From assembly GCA_017304845.1 (NCBI GenBank), contig JAFKLL010000024.1, forward strand, positions 1 through 64,000: a DNA stretch of 64,000 bases, in the 5' to 3' direction. Both the position numbers and the translations under genes were made by a program. This stretch comes from Solirubrobacterales bacterium (GTDB lineage Bacteria > Actinomycetota > Thermoleophilia > Solirubrobacterales > 70-9). Under the pieces are notes generated by a model. The model did not search any database, had not been told where the DNA came from, and was given only the letters and a program-made list of their open reading frames with translations. Positions 1 through 7,660 of this stretch are shown piece after piece (positions within the stretch are counted from its first letter, which is position 1; every line of letters begins with the position of its first letter).

Positions 1-375
1 ATGACGCTCGTCTTCTCGCCCAACCAGGCGCTGCTGGCCGCCTCCGCCGGAGCGACCTTCGTCTCCTGCTTCATGGGTCGCCTCGACGACATCTCGGTCG
101 ACTCGGCCAAGGTGCTCGAGGAGATCGTCGACGTGCTCCGGGCCCGAGACCTCCAGTCGAAGGTGCTCGCCGCCTCGATCCGCCATCCCGAGCACATGGT
201 CGTCGCCGCCTCGCTGGGCTGCGACATCGCGACCGTGCCGGCCAAGGTCTTCCACCAGATGCTGAACCACCCGCTCACCACCGAGGGCGCCGCCAAGTTC
301 GAAGAGGACTGGAAGAGCCGCCCCGAGTTCGGCGAGTGGCTGGCTGGCTTGGTGGCCGCGCGCAAGGCTCAGTAG
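1..375 (+). CDS. tal: Transaldolase / fructose-6-phosphate aldolase family, C-terminal part (5' truncated by window)
   Basis: Only the last 124 residues are present; the gene starts before the window. The fragment begins in the conserved strand TLVFSPNQALLAA followed by AGATFVSCFMGRLDD, the phosphate-binding end of the small (about 215-220 aa) TalC/Fsa-type transaldolase barrel. The Schiff-base lysine lies upstream and cannot be checked. The family moves a dihydroxyacetone unit between sugar phosphates in the non-oxidative pentose phosphate pathway, which fits the transketolase and glucose-6-phosphate isomerase genes at the other end of the window. The stop codon is 2 nt before the start of the Rho-like gene, so the two are probably cotranscribed. 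The first ATG of the window is probably an internal Met, not the true start. Confidence 0.88.
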   Translation: MTLVFSPNQALLAASAGATFVSCFMGRLDDISVDSAKVLEEIVDVLRARDLQSKVLAASIRHPEHMVVAASLGCDIATVPAKVFHQMLNHPLTTEGAAKFEEDWKSRPEFGEWLAGLVAARKAQ

Positions 376-377
376 AC

Positions 378-1757
378 ATGGCCGATCTCAAGTCGAAGTC
401 ACTGGCCGAGCTGCATGAGCTGGCCGGCGAGGCGGGCATCGAGAAGTTCCGCCTGCTGCGCCGGGAAGAGCTGATCGAGAAGCTCGGCGATTCGAAGGAT
501 TCCTCCGACGATTCCGGCGAGTCGGGCGGGCGCGACGGCGGTTCGTCGCGGCGGCGGCGGCGCGGCGGCGATCGTGATCGCGATCGTGACCGTGACGGCG
601 ACCGCGATCGTGGCAAGGGCCGCGAGCGCCGCGGCGACCGTGAGCGCCGCAGCGGCGGCGACCGGGACGAGAAGACCGACGAGCGCGAGGACAAGGATTC
701 CGGCCCGGAGCCCGAGCTGACCGAGATCACCGGCGTCCTCGACGTCCTGCCCCGGGGCAGCGGCATCATCCGTTCCGAGGATGGTCCCTCCGCCGGCATC
801 TACGTCTCGCCCGCCCAGATCCGCCGCTGCGAGCTGCGCTCCGGCGACGAGGTGAGCGGCCCGGTCCGTCCCGCCCGCCGTGGCGAGCGTCGCCCCTCGC
901 TGGTCCGGGTCGAGCTGGTCAACGGCGAGCCGCCGGTCGACGAGCGCGCCCCCCGGTTCGAGAGCCTGACCCCGGTCGCGCCGCACCGTCACATGCCGCT
1001 CAGCGGCGACGGCGACGACATCCTCGCCCGTTCGGTGGACCTCCTGGCTCCGCTGGCCTTCGGTCAGCGCGTCCTGGTCGAGGCCCAGCCCCGGTCGGGC
1101 CGGACCAGCTTCCTGCGGTCGCTGGCCAAGGCGATCGCCAAGGGCGCCGGCGACGAAGCCGAGATCATCGTCCTGCTGATCGACGAGCGGCCGGAAGAGG
1201 TCACCGCCTGGAGCCGCGAGGTTCCCGAGGTGGAGATCGCCGCCGCACCCGCCGATCTCGGTGCCCACGAGCAGGTTCGAGTGGCCGAGCGGATGCTGGC
1301 CAAGGTCAAGCGTCAGGCCGAGGCCGGCAACGACGTGGTGATCATCGTCGACTCGCTGACCAGGCTCGGCAACGCCTACGGCGATCCGGGTGCGGTCAAG
1401 CCCTTCTTCGGGGCCGGCCGCGAGCTGGAAGAGGACGGTGCCGGTTCGGTGACCGTGATCGCGACCGCGCTCTGGGGCGCTCCCGGCGACCAGGACGTGA
1501 TGGATGCGGTCCACACCACCGAGAACGCGACGATCCGCCTCGATGCGGGTCTCGCTGCCGCCGGCGTGGTGCCTTCGCTCGACGTGACCTCATGCGCGGT
1601 CTCCGGTCAGGAAGCCGTGCTGGATCAGGCCGGGGTGGACGCGGTGCGTCGCCTCCGGGCCGAGCTCAAGGACATGGAGCCGGTTCCGGCCGCCAACCGT
1701 CTGGCCGAGTTGATCAAGGGCTCCGCCAGCAACGAAGAGCTGCTGAACCGCCTGTAG
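378..1757 (+). CDS. rho: Rho-like transcription termination factor with degenerate ATPase and RNA-binding residues
   Basis: 459 aa from ATG 378; the in-frame ATG at 336 lies inside the transaldolase gene. Order: Rho_N helices (about 1-40), an Arg/Asp/Gly-rich insert (about 50-105) typical of actinobacterial Rho, an OB-fold with IYVSPAQIRR (about 110-190), then a RecA-like domain. The family is a hexameric RNA helicase that ends transcription. Kept: LLIDERPEEVT (catalytic Glu) and Walker B VIIVDSLTRL. Changed relative to E. coli Rho, compared from memory: P-loop PKAGKT is PRSGRT (Arg at about 239 and 242, so the Walker A Lys is lost); RNP1 GFGFLR is GSGIIR; about 15-20 residues covering the Q-loop are missing before KPFFGAGRE; the R-loop Lys and the Arg finger (SGTRKE) are lost. 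It may be an inactive or repurposed Rho. Confidence 0.85.
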   Translation: MADLKSKSLAELHELAGEAGIEKFRLLRREELIEKLGDSKDSSDDSGESGGRDGGSSRRRRRGGDRDRDRDRDGDRDRGKGRERRGDRERRSGGDRDEKTDEREDKDSGPEPELTEITGVLDVLPRGSGIIRSEDGPSAGIYVSPAQIRRCELRSGDEVSGPVRPARRGERRPSLVRVELVNGEPPVDERAPRFESLTPVAPHRHMPLSGDGDDILARSVDLLAPLAFGQRVLVEAQPRSGRTSFLRSLAKAIAKGAGDEAEIIVLLIDERPEEVTAWSREVPEVEIAAAPADLGAHEQVRVAERMLAKVKRQAEAGNDVVIIVDSLTRLGNAYGDPGAVKPFFGAGRELEEDGAGSVTVIATALWGAPGDQDVMDAVHTTENATIRLDAGLAAAGVVPSLDVTSCAVSGQEAVLDQAGVDAVRRLRAELKDMEPVPAANRLAELIKGSASNEELLNRL

Positions 1758-1765
1758 AACTGAAG

Positions 1766-1808
1766 GAAACGACGATTTTCCCCGGTTGACGGGGGAGATC
1801 GTCGTTTC
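1766..1808. terminator. Bidirectional hairpin terminator between the Rho-like gene and the convergent hypothetical gene
   Basis: An 11-bp perfect stem (1766-1776 with 1798-1808) encloses a second CCCCG/CGGGG stem (1780-1784 with 1790-1794). The outer arms start GAAACGACG and end CGTCGTTTC, so A- and T-rich ends serve both strands. It sits between two convergent stop codons. Confidence 0.7.
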
Positions 1809-1826
1809 TGTCTGGTCCGGGTCCGG

Positions 1827-2345
1827 CTAGCGGCGGAAGGCGACTCGCCGCCAGGAGGGTTCCTTGGCGAGTTCGATCATCTCCGGCCCGCGTTCGGGCT
1901 GGATGTAGCCGAAGGTCTGGCGCTGCTCGTCGAAGACGATGTCGAGCTCGCCCTCTTTGACGCGCTGGTCGAGCCAGGCGCCACGGAAGACGAGGCGGCG
2001 GAGCCAGTGGACGAAGCTCTGGTTGGAGGGGCCGGTGAGGTCCTCCCAGTGGTGGGTGACGTGGACGCCCAGCTCGGAGGAGGGCTCGTCGATCTCGCCG
2101 CTGACCGCCAGGTGGAGCAGGTCGTTGATCTCGGCGAAGGTCAGCCCGGGCGTGACGAAGCCCAGCCGCACGGCGGCCTGCTCGACTCTCTGGCTGAAGT
2201 CCCGTTCGTTGAACGAGAATCGGAGATTGCCGTACTCGAGCACATAGTCGGTGCCCGACTCGTAGTTTCCTCTGCGGGTTTTCTTGCGTTCCACGGTTGA
2301 AGCCTTGAGCGCCCGCGGCATGGTCCTTGGGCACTCGGGCATCAT
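1827..2345 (-). CDS. Hypothetical protein, 172 aa
   Basis: Not recognised. The protein is soluble, with no signal peptide or membrane segment. The N-terminus is basic (ERKKTRRGNY), followed by a mixed region with NERDFSQRVEQAAVRLGF and a Trp-rich middle (THHWEDL, FVHWLRRLVF), ending in WRRVAFRR. It is a single gene, convergent with the Rho-like gene and divergent from the DUF192-Tad operon. The start is uncertain: ATG 2345 gives the full ORF, while an in-frame ATG at 2322 has AAGGA just upstream. GC-rich codon use like its neighbours supports a real gene; the function is unknown. Confidence 0.6.
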   Translation of the reverse strand: MMPECPRTMPRALKASTVERKKTRRGNYESGTDYVLEYGNLRFSFNERDFSQRVEQAAVRLGFVTPGLTFAEINDLLHLAVSGEIDEPSSELGVHVTHHWEDLTGPSNQSFVHWLRRLVFRGAWLDQRVKEGELDIVFDEQRQTFGYIQPERGPEMIELAKEPSWRRVAFRR

Positions 2346-2397
2346 GCCTTGAGGTTCCGTTTAGGGACTTCGCGCCGGGTGGCCTGAACGGGCGGTT

Positions 2398-2456
2398 GCA
2401 CCTGGAAACCTTTGTTGCAGAGCCAAGCCGTGTCTGCGGGGGAGAGTTTCCTGTGC
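2398..2456 (+). promoter_or_regulatory. Possible structured 5' leader of the DUF192-Tad operon
   Basis: Paired arms: GCAC (2398-2401) with GTGC (2453-2456), GGAAAC (2404-2409) with GTTTCC (2446-2451), and GCAGA (2417-2421) with TCTGC (2433-2437), separated by internal loops. The element ends 17 nt before the DUF192 start. I compared it from memory with c-di-GMP-I, glycine and cobalamin riboswitches and found no match to their conserved cores. It could be regulatory RNA or chance pairing. Confidence 0.3.
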
Positions 2457-2473
2457 CCGTCGCTTACGGAGGC

Positions 2474-2806
2474 ATGGACGAGAGCACCGGATCGAGGGTT
2501 CAGGCGAGGCGGTTTCGACGGCTTGGCACCGAGGTCGTCCACGGCTTCGAGGTCCCGGTCGCGGGGGATCCTTTCTCGAGGCTGGTCGGGCTCTCCTTCC
2601 TCGATCGGGACCGGGCGCCGGAGGGATTGCTGATCCCGGCCTGCCGTTCGGTCCACACCTTCGGCATGCGGTTCCCGCTCGACCTCCTGTTCCTCGGGTC
2701 GGGGCACCGTCCCCTGGTCGCGGTCCGTGCGGTCGGGCCGGGCCATCGGGTCCGGGTGCCGCAGGCGGAGGCGGTGCTGGAGCTGCCGAGCGATTGGGAT
2801 GCCTGA
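2474..2806 (+). CDS. DUF192 family protein, first gene of the Tad operon
   Basis: 110 aa from ATG 2474. A GGAGG lies at 2468-2472 but only 1 nt from the ATG, so spacing is unusual; the longer reading frame from 2327 has no family support. The DUF192 core is visible: an N-terminal basic segment, LVGLSFLDRD, then ACRSVHTFGMRFPLDLLFL, the signature with conserved His and Met, and a C-terminal beta segment PGHRVRVPQAEAVLEL. DUF192 is a small beta domain of unknown biochemical role and is sometimes encoded beside Tad pilus genes. The stop overlaps the response-regulator start (TGATG), so it opens a translationally coupled operon. Confidence 0.75.
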   Translation: MDESTGSRVQARRFRRLGTEVVHGFEVPVAGDPFSRLVGLSFLDRDRAPEGLLIPACRSVHTFGMRFPLDLLFLGSGHRPLVAVRAVGPGHRVRVPQAEAVLELPSDWDA

Positions 2807-3516
2807 TGCTTCCGGATCCCGAGGAGATCGCCCGCATCGTCGTCTGCGAAGACGACCAGTCGACTCGTGAACTGCTCTGCGATCACCTCACCGCCGACCG
2901 CTTCGGGGTGCTGGCGGCACCGACGGCCGGTGACGCACTGAGGTTCTGCACCTATGACCGGCCGGATCTCCTGCTGCTCGACCTGTCCCTGCCCGATGCC
3001 TCCGGCCTGGATCTCCTCGGTGAGATACGAGAGCCGGATCGGAGCGTGAACCGGATCGATCCGACGCTGGGCGTGATCATCGTCAGCGGCCGCGGTACGG
3101 AGCGCGACCGCGTGCGGGGGCTCAGCCGTGGAGCGGATGACTACCTTCTGAAGCCCTTTGCCTACGGGGAACTGTTGGCCCGGATCAACGCGGTGCTGAG
3201 GCGTCGCCGGGCCGCGCATCCGATGCTCCACGTCGCCGGGATCCGGATCGACGATGCCGAACGTTCGGTCAACGTCGGCGGCAGGCCGGTGCAGCTGTCG
3301 ATCAAGGAGTTCGAGCTGCTCCGCGTTCTCGCGACCGAGCCGACTCGGGTCTTCTCGAAGGAGGAGTTGCTTCGGGACGTGTGGGGGTACAGGTCGATCG
3401 GGCACACCAGGACCTTGGAAGCTCACTGCAGCCGTCTGCGTCGCAAGCTCGATCCGGACGAGGGCAGGTTCGTCGTCAACTGTTGGGGTGTCGGCTACAG
3501 GTTGGTGGGGCCGTGA
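2806..3516 (+). CDS. OmpR/PhoB-type response regulator
   Basis: 236 aa. Receiver domain about residues 5-125: acidic pair CEDDQ, phospho-acceptor Asp in LLLLDLSLPD, switch Ser in IIVSGRG and Lys in YLLKPF. The C-terminal winged helix (about 135-232) has IKEFELLRVLATEPTRVFSKEELL written in two runs, IKEFELLRVLA and RVFSKEELL, then TRTLEAHCSRLRRKL, the recognition helix. It is a DNA-binding regulator, activated by phosphorylation from the kinase encoded next (GTGA overlap). The target is unknown; position suggests the Tad operon itself. The start was chosen at the ATG overlapping the DUF192 stop; the upstream Met at 2794 lies inside DUF192. Confidence 0.93.
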   Translation: MLPDPEEIARIVVCEDDQSTRELLCDHLTADRFGVLAAPTAGDALRFCTYDRPDLLLLDLSLPDASGLDLLGEIREPDRSVNRIDPTLGVIIVSGRGTERDRVRGLSRGADDYLLKPFAYGELLARINAVLRRRRAAHPMLHVAGIRIDDAERSVNVGGRPVQLSIKEFELLRVLATEPTRVFSKEELLRDVWGYRSIGHTRTLEAHCSRLRRKLDPDEGRFVVNCWGVGYRLVGP

Positions 3517-4238
3517 ACGACGTGCCGGCCTTCGCGCTCCTGGTCGTCCTGCTGGTCCTGCTCATCAGGGAGGCGTGGAACCTCCGTCGGCGGAGCCAGG
3601 TCAACCGGGCTCTGCACGAGGCGAGGCGGCCCCTGCAGGTTCTGGCTCTGGCCAGTCCGGGGTTTGGCCGGTCGCAACCCGGGCAGCCCCTCTGGCAGGC
3701 GATCCGCGCCCTGAGCGAGGTCGACCGCCGGGTCAACGGCGGCGGCCCGGAGCCGGTGCCGCCACAGCCGATCGCCTGTCGATCGCTGGTCGAGGCATGC
3801 GTCGAGCGGTGGCGCCCGCAGGCGCGACGTTCCGGTGGGGAGATCCGGCTCCGCTGGGTTGGGCCGGACGCGATCGTCGCCGGTGACGGCGACAGGTTGG
3901 CGGCCGCGGTCGAGAACCTCCTCGCGAACGCTGTCGAGCACGGTGGGGCCGTCGTCTCCGTCAGGGCACTCGTACTCGGCAAGCGGCTTCGGCTGGAGAT
4001 CACGGACGGCGGCCGGGGGCGGGATTCCGCCCGTCGGCTCGACAGGGCAGGGGCGTTGGCGCGGATGCGGGGCACCAACCGGCACGGGCATGGGCTCGGC
4101 GTGGTGCGCCGGACGATCCGGGAGCACGGTGGGCGGTTCGACCTGTGCCTGGACAGGCGGGGCTCCACCGCGTCGATCGTGCTGCCCTGCGATTCCACGG
4201 CACCGACGAGATCGGAGCCGACGGAGGACCGGGGATGA
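3513..4238 (+). CDS. Sensor histidine kinase, minimal, one membrane segment
   Basis: 241 aa from GTG 3513, which overlaps the response-regulator stop by 4 nt. One hydrophobic helix (about residues 4-20, FALLVVLLVLLI), then the phospho-acceptor box LHEARRPLQVLALA (H-E-x-R-x-P-L), then a HATPase_c domain with N box NLLANAVEHGG, G1 box ITDGGRG and G2 box GHGLGVVRRTIREHGG. No extracellular sensor, PAS or HAMP domain is present, so what it senses is unclear; it could respond to membrane or protein contacts. It should phosphorylate the response regulator encoded directly upstream. The stop overlaps the next start (ATGA). Confidence 0.9.
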   Translation: MNDVPAFALLVVLLVLLIREAWNLRRRSQVNRALHEARRPLQVLALASPGFGRSQPGQPLWQAIRALSEVDRRVNGGGPEPVPPQPIACRSLVEACVERWRPQARRSGGEIRLRWVGPDAIVAGDGDRLAAAVENLLANAVEHGGAVVSVRALVLGKRLRLEITDGGRGRDSARRLDRAGALARMRGTNRHGHGLGVVRRTIREHGGRFDLCLDRRGSTASIVLPCDSTAPTRSEPTEDRG

Positions 4239-4876
4239 GCCGGAAGACCCGGGCGCTCATCTTCCTCTTGGCGGCGGGAGCCGCGGGCCTGCTGGCGGTG
4301 AGCCTGATCGGGGGTTACTCATCCTCGGTGGCCGACAGCTACGGCCGGCTGAGGACCGTCATCGCCCTGACGCACGGCCTCATGCCGGGGCAGGTGATCA
4401 CGCCGCGTGTCGCCGCCACGAGTTTCGAGCTGCGTCGGGTCCCGGCCCGGTTCGTGCCGGTCGCGACCCTGGACGATCCGCGCCGGGCCATCGGTCTCGA
4501 GCCGGTGGCGCCGATGCCCGCCGGCAGCTACCTGACCGAGCCCGGGCTGCGCCCGCCGCCGCGGCCGGACCGTGCGCGGTCGAGAATGGTCCGGGGCAGG
4601 CACGCGGTGGCGATCTCGGTCGCGGGCGCGGGAGCGCTGGCCGGCCCGGGAGTGGTCGACGTGCTCGTGACATCGGAGGGCGACCGGGGTCACGGACGGA
4701 CCAGGCTGGCCGCGCGCGGAGTTCCCCTGATCTCATTGGGGCAGACGGGCCAGAGCGACGCCGGGCCGGGCCTGACCGAGGTGACCCTCGGCCTGAGCAG
4801 GTCGCAGGCGATGGAGCTGATCGATGCGGAGAGCTTCGCCCGTCGGATCACCGTTTTGCCGCGGGCCGGAGGCTGA
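4235..4876 (+). CDS. cpaB: CpaB/RcpC-like Tad pilus assembly protein (SAF domain)
   Basis: 213 aa from ATG 4235, with GGAGG at 4223-4227 and an ATGA overlap with the kinase stop. An N-terminal membrane anchor (about 6-24, ALIFLLAAGAAGLLAVSLIG) is followed by a SAF-like segment (about 45-110: LTHGLMPGQVITPRV, then GLEPVAPMPAGSYLTEPGL) and a C-terminal RcpC-type beta domain (VAISVAGAGAL, GVVDVLVTSEGD). CpaB proteins are periplasmic or wall-side components of the Flp/Tad secretion machine that guide pilus assembly. Placement directly before the TadA ATPase is typical. Confidence 0.85.
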   Translation: MSRKTRALIFLLAAGAAGLLAVSLIGGYSSSVADSYGRLRTVIALTHGLMPGQVITPRVAATSFELRRVPARFVPVATLDDPRRAIGLEPVAPMPAGSYLTEPGLRPPPRPDRARSRMVRGRHAVAISVAGAGALAGPGVVDVLVTSEGDRGHGRTRLAARGVPLISLGQTGQSDAGPGLTEVTLGLSRSQAMELIDAESFARRITVLPRAGG

Positions 4877-5947
4877 ATGGATCCCCACGAGGCTCTCGCC
4901 GAGGAGATCCGGTCCGGGCTGGTCGAACGGCGTCGCGCCCGGGGCGGCGGGGGCACCGGCGTCGAGACGGCGATTCGCGAGGAGGTGGAGGAGCAGGCGG
5001 CGATGCTCTCTCCGGCCACCAGAGAACAGCTGGTCCAGGTCCTGCTCCGGGAGGCGTCGGGTCTCGGGCCGCTCGAAGTTCTCCTCGACGACCCGTCGGT
5101 TCAGGAGGTGATGGTGAACGGGCCCGATCTCGTCTACGTCGAGCGAGCCGGCCGGATCGAACCGGCTGGCATCCGCTTCGAGGACGAGGAGGATCTGCGG
5201 AACACGATCGAGAGGATCCTCGCTCCGCTCGGGCGGAGAGTCGACGAGTTGAGCCCGATGGCGGATGCCAGGCTGCCGGACGGCTCCCGGGTGAACGTGG
5301 TGATCCCGCCGCTCTCGGTCGACGGCCCCGCGGTGTCGATCCGGAGGTTCCCGGCCGACCGGCCCACGGTGGAGGATCTGGTCGATTGGGGGACTCTCGG
5401 CCAGGAGCAGGCCGAGCTGCTGAGAGAGCAGGTCAGGCGGCGTCGGAGCATCCTGATCAGCGGTGGGACGGGATCGGGCAAGACGACCCTCCTCAACGCG
5501 CTTTCCGGCTTCATAGAACCGTCCGAGCGGATAGTGACCATCGAGGATGCGGCCGAGCTGAGCCTGGCGCAGCCCCATGTCGTGAGGCTCGAGTCGCGGC
5601 CCGCGAGCATCGAGGGCCGGGGTCAGGTCACGATCCGCGACCTGCTCAAGAACGCATTGCGGATGAGGCCGGACCGGATCGTGATCGGCGAGGTCCGTGG
5701 GGCGGAGGCTCTCGACCTGCTCACCGCCCTCAACACAGGCCATGACGGTGCCCTGTCGACGGTCCACGCCAACTCGCCGGAGGATGCCCTCGCCCGGATC
5801 GAGGTGTTGGCGCTGATGGCCGACGTCGGGCTGCCGCTGGACGTGATCGCAGCGCAGCTCAGGCGCGGCGTCGACCTGGTGGTCCACATCTCGAGACAGG
5901 CCGACGGGACGCGTCGGGTGACCGCGATCGAAGAGGTCGGGTCGTGA
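4877..5947 (+). CDS. tadA: TadA/CpaF secretion ATPase
   Basis: 356 aa, starting at the base after the CpaB stop. The N-terminal domain (about 1-130) has [24 protein letters not shown], typical of CpaF. The GspE/PilT core holds Walker [17 protein letters not shown] (Gly at about 196), Asp box [18 protein letters not shown]-like [21 protein letters not shown] (split by the Walker B strand) and His box [15 protein letters not shown]. It is a cytoplasmic hexameric ATPase that powers assembly of the Tad pilus through TadB and TadC. It overlaps the TadB start by 4 nt. Confidence 0.96.
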   Translation: MDPHEALAEEIRSGLVERRRARGGGGTGVETAIREEVEEQAAMLSPATREQLVQVLLREASGLGPLEVLLDDPSVQEVMVNGPDLVYVERAGRIEPAGIRFEDEEDLRNTIERILAPLGRRVDELSPMADARLPDGSRVNVVIPPLSVDGPAVSIRRFPADRPTVEDLVDWGTLGQEQAELLREQVRRRRSILISGGTGSGKTTLLNALSGFIEPSERIVTIEDAAELSLAQPHVVRLESRPASIEGRGQVTIRDLLKNALRMRPDRIVIGEVRGAEALDLLTALNTGHDGALSTVHANSPEDALARIEVLALMADVGLPLDVIAAQLRRGVDLVVHISRQADGTRRVTAIEEVGS

Positions 5948-6786
5948 ACGGGCTGGGACCGGCGCTGATGGCCGGGCTGGCGGCGATCCTCGCCATCGCC
6001 TCGGTCCGGGAACTGACCTCCGAGGGTGGGCTGCGCCTCGAATCGACTCTTGAACCGCTCCGCCGGGCGCACCGGGAGGGATACCTGCCGACCTCGGACG
6101 AGCGCTTCCGGCTGGCTCTCCTGTTCGCGGTGGCCGCCGCCCTGGGAGGTTGGTGGCTGGTCGGGCCGATCGCCGGCATGTCGTTGGTCGTCGTCTCGCC
6201 CCTCGCGGCGGGTTGGACGATCGCGCGGGGCGCGCGTCGATACCGGCGGGCGGTCGAACGCTCGTTGGCGGACGCGGCGCGGGCGATCGCCGATTGCCTG
6301 AGCGCCGGCCATTCGCCGCGCGGGGCGCTGGTCGCCTGCGCAGATTCGCTCGGCGGGCCGATCCGCAACGAGTTCGATCGCCTCGGGTACGAGCTCGAGT
6401 CGGGTGCGGCCACGGCGGACGCGATCCGGTCTTTCGCGCTTCGCTCTGGCTCGTCGGGAGTCGACGCCTTCGCGACGGCGTTGGTCAGTCAGAGACTGGC
6501 CGGAGGAGACCTCGCCGCGTTGCTCCGGCGTTTCGCCGAGGGCGCGGCCGAACGGGAACGAGTGGCGGAGGACGCCCGTTCGGCGACCGCGCAGGCACGG
6601 TTCACCGGGTACCTCGTCGTGGCGATGCCGATCGGCGGAGCGCTCTTCACCGAGTTGCTGCGGCCGGGTTTCCTGGGATCGATCGTCGATTCGGTCCCGG
6701 CCTTGGTCCTCGTCGCCCTCTCGGCCGGCATGCAGCTCGGTGGCTTCCTCGCGATCTCCAAGCTCGCCCGGATCGGTGGGACATGA
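5944..6786 (+). CDS. tadB: TadB inner-membrane platform protein (T2SSF domain)
   Basis: 280 aa from GTG 5944. Membrane segments occur near residues 4-20, 60-95, 220-240 and 248-270. Between them lies a cytoplasmic T2SSF domain (about 100-215) with [23 protein letters not shown] and [20 protein letters not shown] (two adjacent segments). TadB and TadC form the membrane platform turned by the TadA ATPase. Coding is continuous with TadA and TadC through 4-nt overlaps on both sides, so stoichiometric translation is likely. Confidence 0.9.
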   Translation: MNGLGPALMAGLAAILAIASVRELTSEGGLRLESTLEPLRRAHREGYLPTSDERFRLALLFAVAAALGGWWLVGPIAGMSLVVVSPLAAGWTIARGARRYRRAVERSLADAARAIADCLSAGHSPRGALVACADSLGGPIRNEFDRLGYELESGAATADAIRSFALRSGSSGVDAFATALVSQRLAGGDLAALLRRFAEGAAERERVAEDARSATAQARFTGYLVVAMPIGGALFTELLRPGFLGSIVDSVPALVLVALSAGMQLGGFLAISKLARIGGT

Positions 6787-7631
6787 GCCCGGTGCCCGCA
6801 CTGGTCGGGATTCTCGCTCTGGCCCTCGGCCTCTGGGGATTGAGGGAGCTGGCCCGCGAGGGTCACGGCGGCACGAGGTCGAGGGATGGCCGAGTCGTGC
6901 GGCGCGGCCGAGCTTTGCCGCGCGGGCTCGCGGAGGATCCGTTCGGGGTCGGGGAACGGATCAGGCGGGCGGGGCTGACCCGGTCCGTCTCGGTTCGCGC
7001 CGTGCTCATGCTCAAAGCCTTCGGTGCGGTTCTCGGCGGATTGGTCGGCAGCCTCTCGGCGGCGGCTCTGCCCGGGCGTCTCGCGCCACTGGTCCTGCTC
7101 GGATCGGCCGCGGGTGCGTTCTTCCTGCCCGACCTGTTGCTGGTCAGGGCCGGGAGACGGCGCCACCGCGGCATCGTCGCGGCCCTGCCGGACGTCCTCG
7201 ATCTGCTCGCGGTCTCGGTGGCGACGGGACGGGGGCTGGCTGGCAGCCTCGTCGATCTGGCCGGGTCAGGGCGGGGGCCGTTGGTCGAGGAGCTCGCGTC
7301 GGTCGGTGAGGACATGGCCTGGGGGAGCGGCCAGGCCGCGGCCCTGAAGGCGCTTCAGGCGCGGGTGGGAGGCCCCGAGATCGCCTCGTTCTGCTCGACG
7401 CTGGAACGGTCCCGGCGCCTGGGATCGCCGCTCGCGGACCAGTTGCGGCGTCAGTCGTCCACGCTCAGGCAGGATCAACGGCGGGCGATCGAAGAGGAAG
7501 CGGCCCGCGCCGCCCCGAAGATCCAACTGGTCATCGCCCTGATCCTGGTCCCCTCCGTGCTGCTCCTGATAGTCGCCGCTCTGGTCGCGAACGCGGACAG
7601 TCTCCTAAACCCCGCCGGTGCGGTCGATTAA
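6783..7631 (+). CDS. tadC: TadC inner-membrane platform protein (T2SSF domain)
   Basis: 282 aa from ATG 6783 (ATGA with the TadB stop); the ORF is open much further upstream but that part lies inside tadB. The N-terminal membrane helix (about 3-20) and a pair at about 80-120 precede a T2SSF domain with [19 protein letters not shown] and [21 protein letters not shown] final membrane helix ([20 protein letters not shown]) is near the C-terminus. No TadE/TadF, pilin or prepilin peptidase follows, so the pilus subunits must be encoded elsewhere. The last codons lie in the terminator palindrome 7618-7660. Confidence 0.9.
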   Translation: MSPVPALVGILALALGLWGLRELAREGHGGTRSRDGRVVRRGRALPRGLAEDPFGVGERIRRAGLTRSVSVRAVLMLKAFGAVLGGLVGSLSAAALPGRLAPLVLLGSAAGAFFLPDLLLVRAGRRRHRGIVAALPDVLDLLAVSVATGRGLAGSLVDLAGSGRGPLVEELASVGEDMAWGSGQAAALKALQARVGGPEIASFCSTLERSRRLGSPLADQLRRQSSTLRQDQRRAIEEEAARAAPKIQLVIALILVPSVLLLIVAALVANADSLLNPAGAVD

Positions 7632-7660
7632 CCGCCCATGTGGTGGTTAATCGACCGCAC
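7618..7660. terminator. Bidirectional terminator palindrome that also encodes both convergent C-termini
   Basis: A perfect 16-bp stem (7618-7633 with 7645-7660) with an 11-nt loop. The arms contain the stop codons of tadC (+) and of the convergent membrane protein (-). Because the arms are complementary, both proteins end in Ala-Val-Asp. Confidence 0.75.

Noticed and set aside
399-1514. Long minus-strand frames opposite the Rho-like gene
   Set aside because: Low-complexity Ala/Gly/Leu translations typical of antisense frames in GC-rich genes; no motif or start signal.
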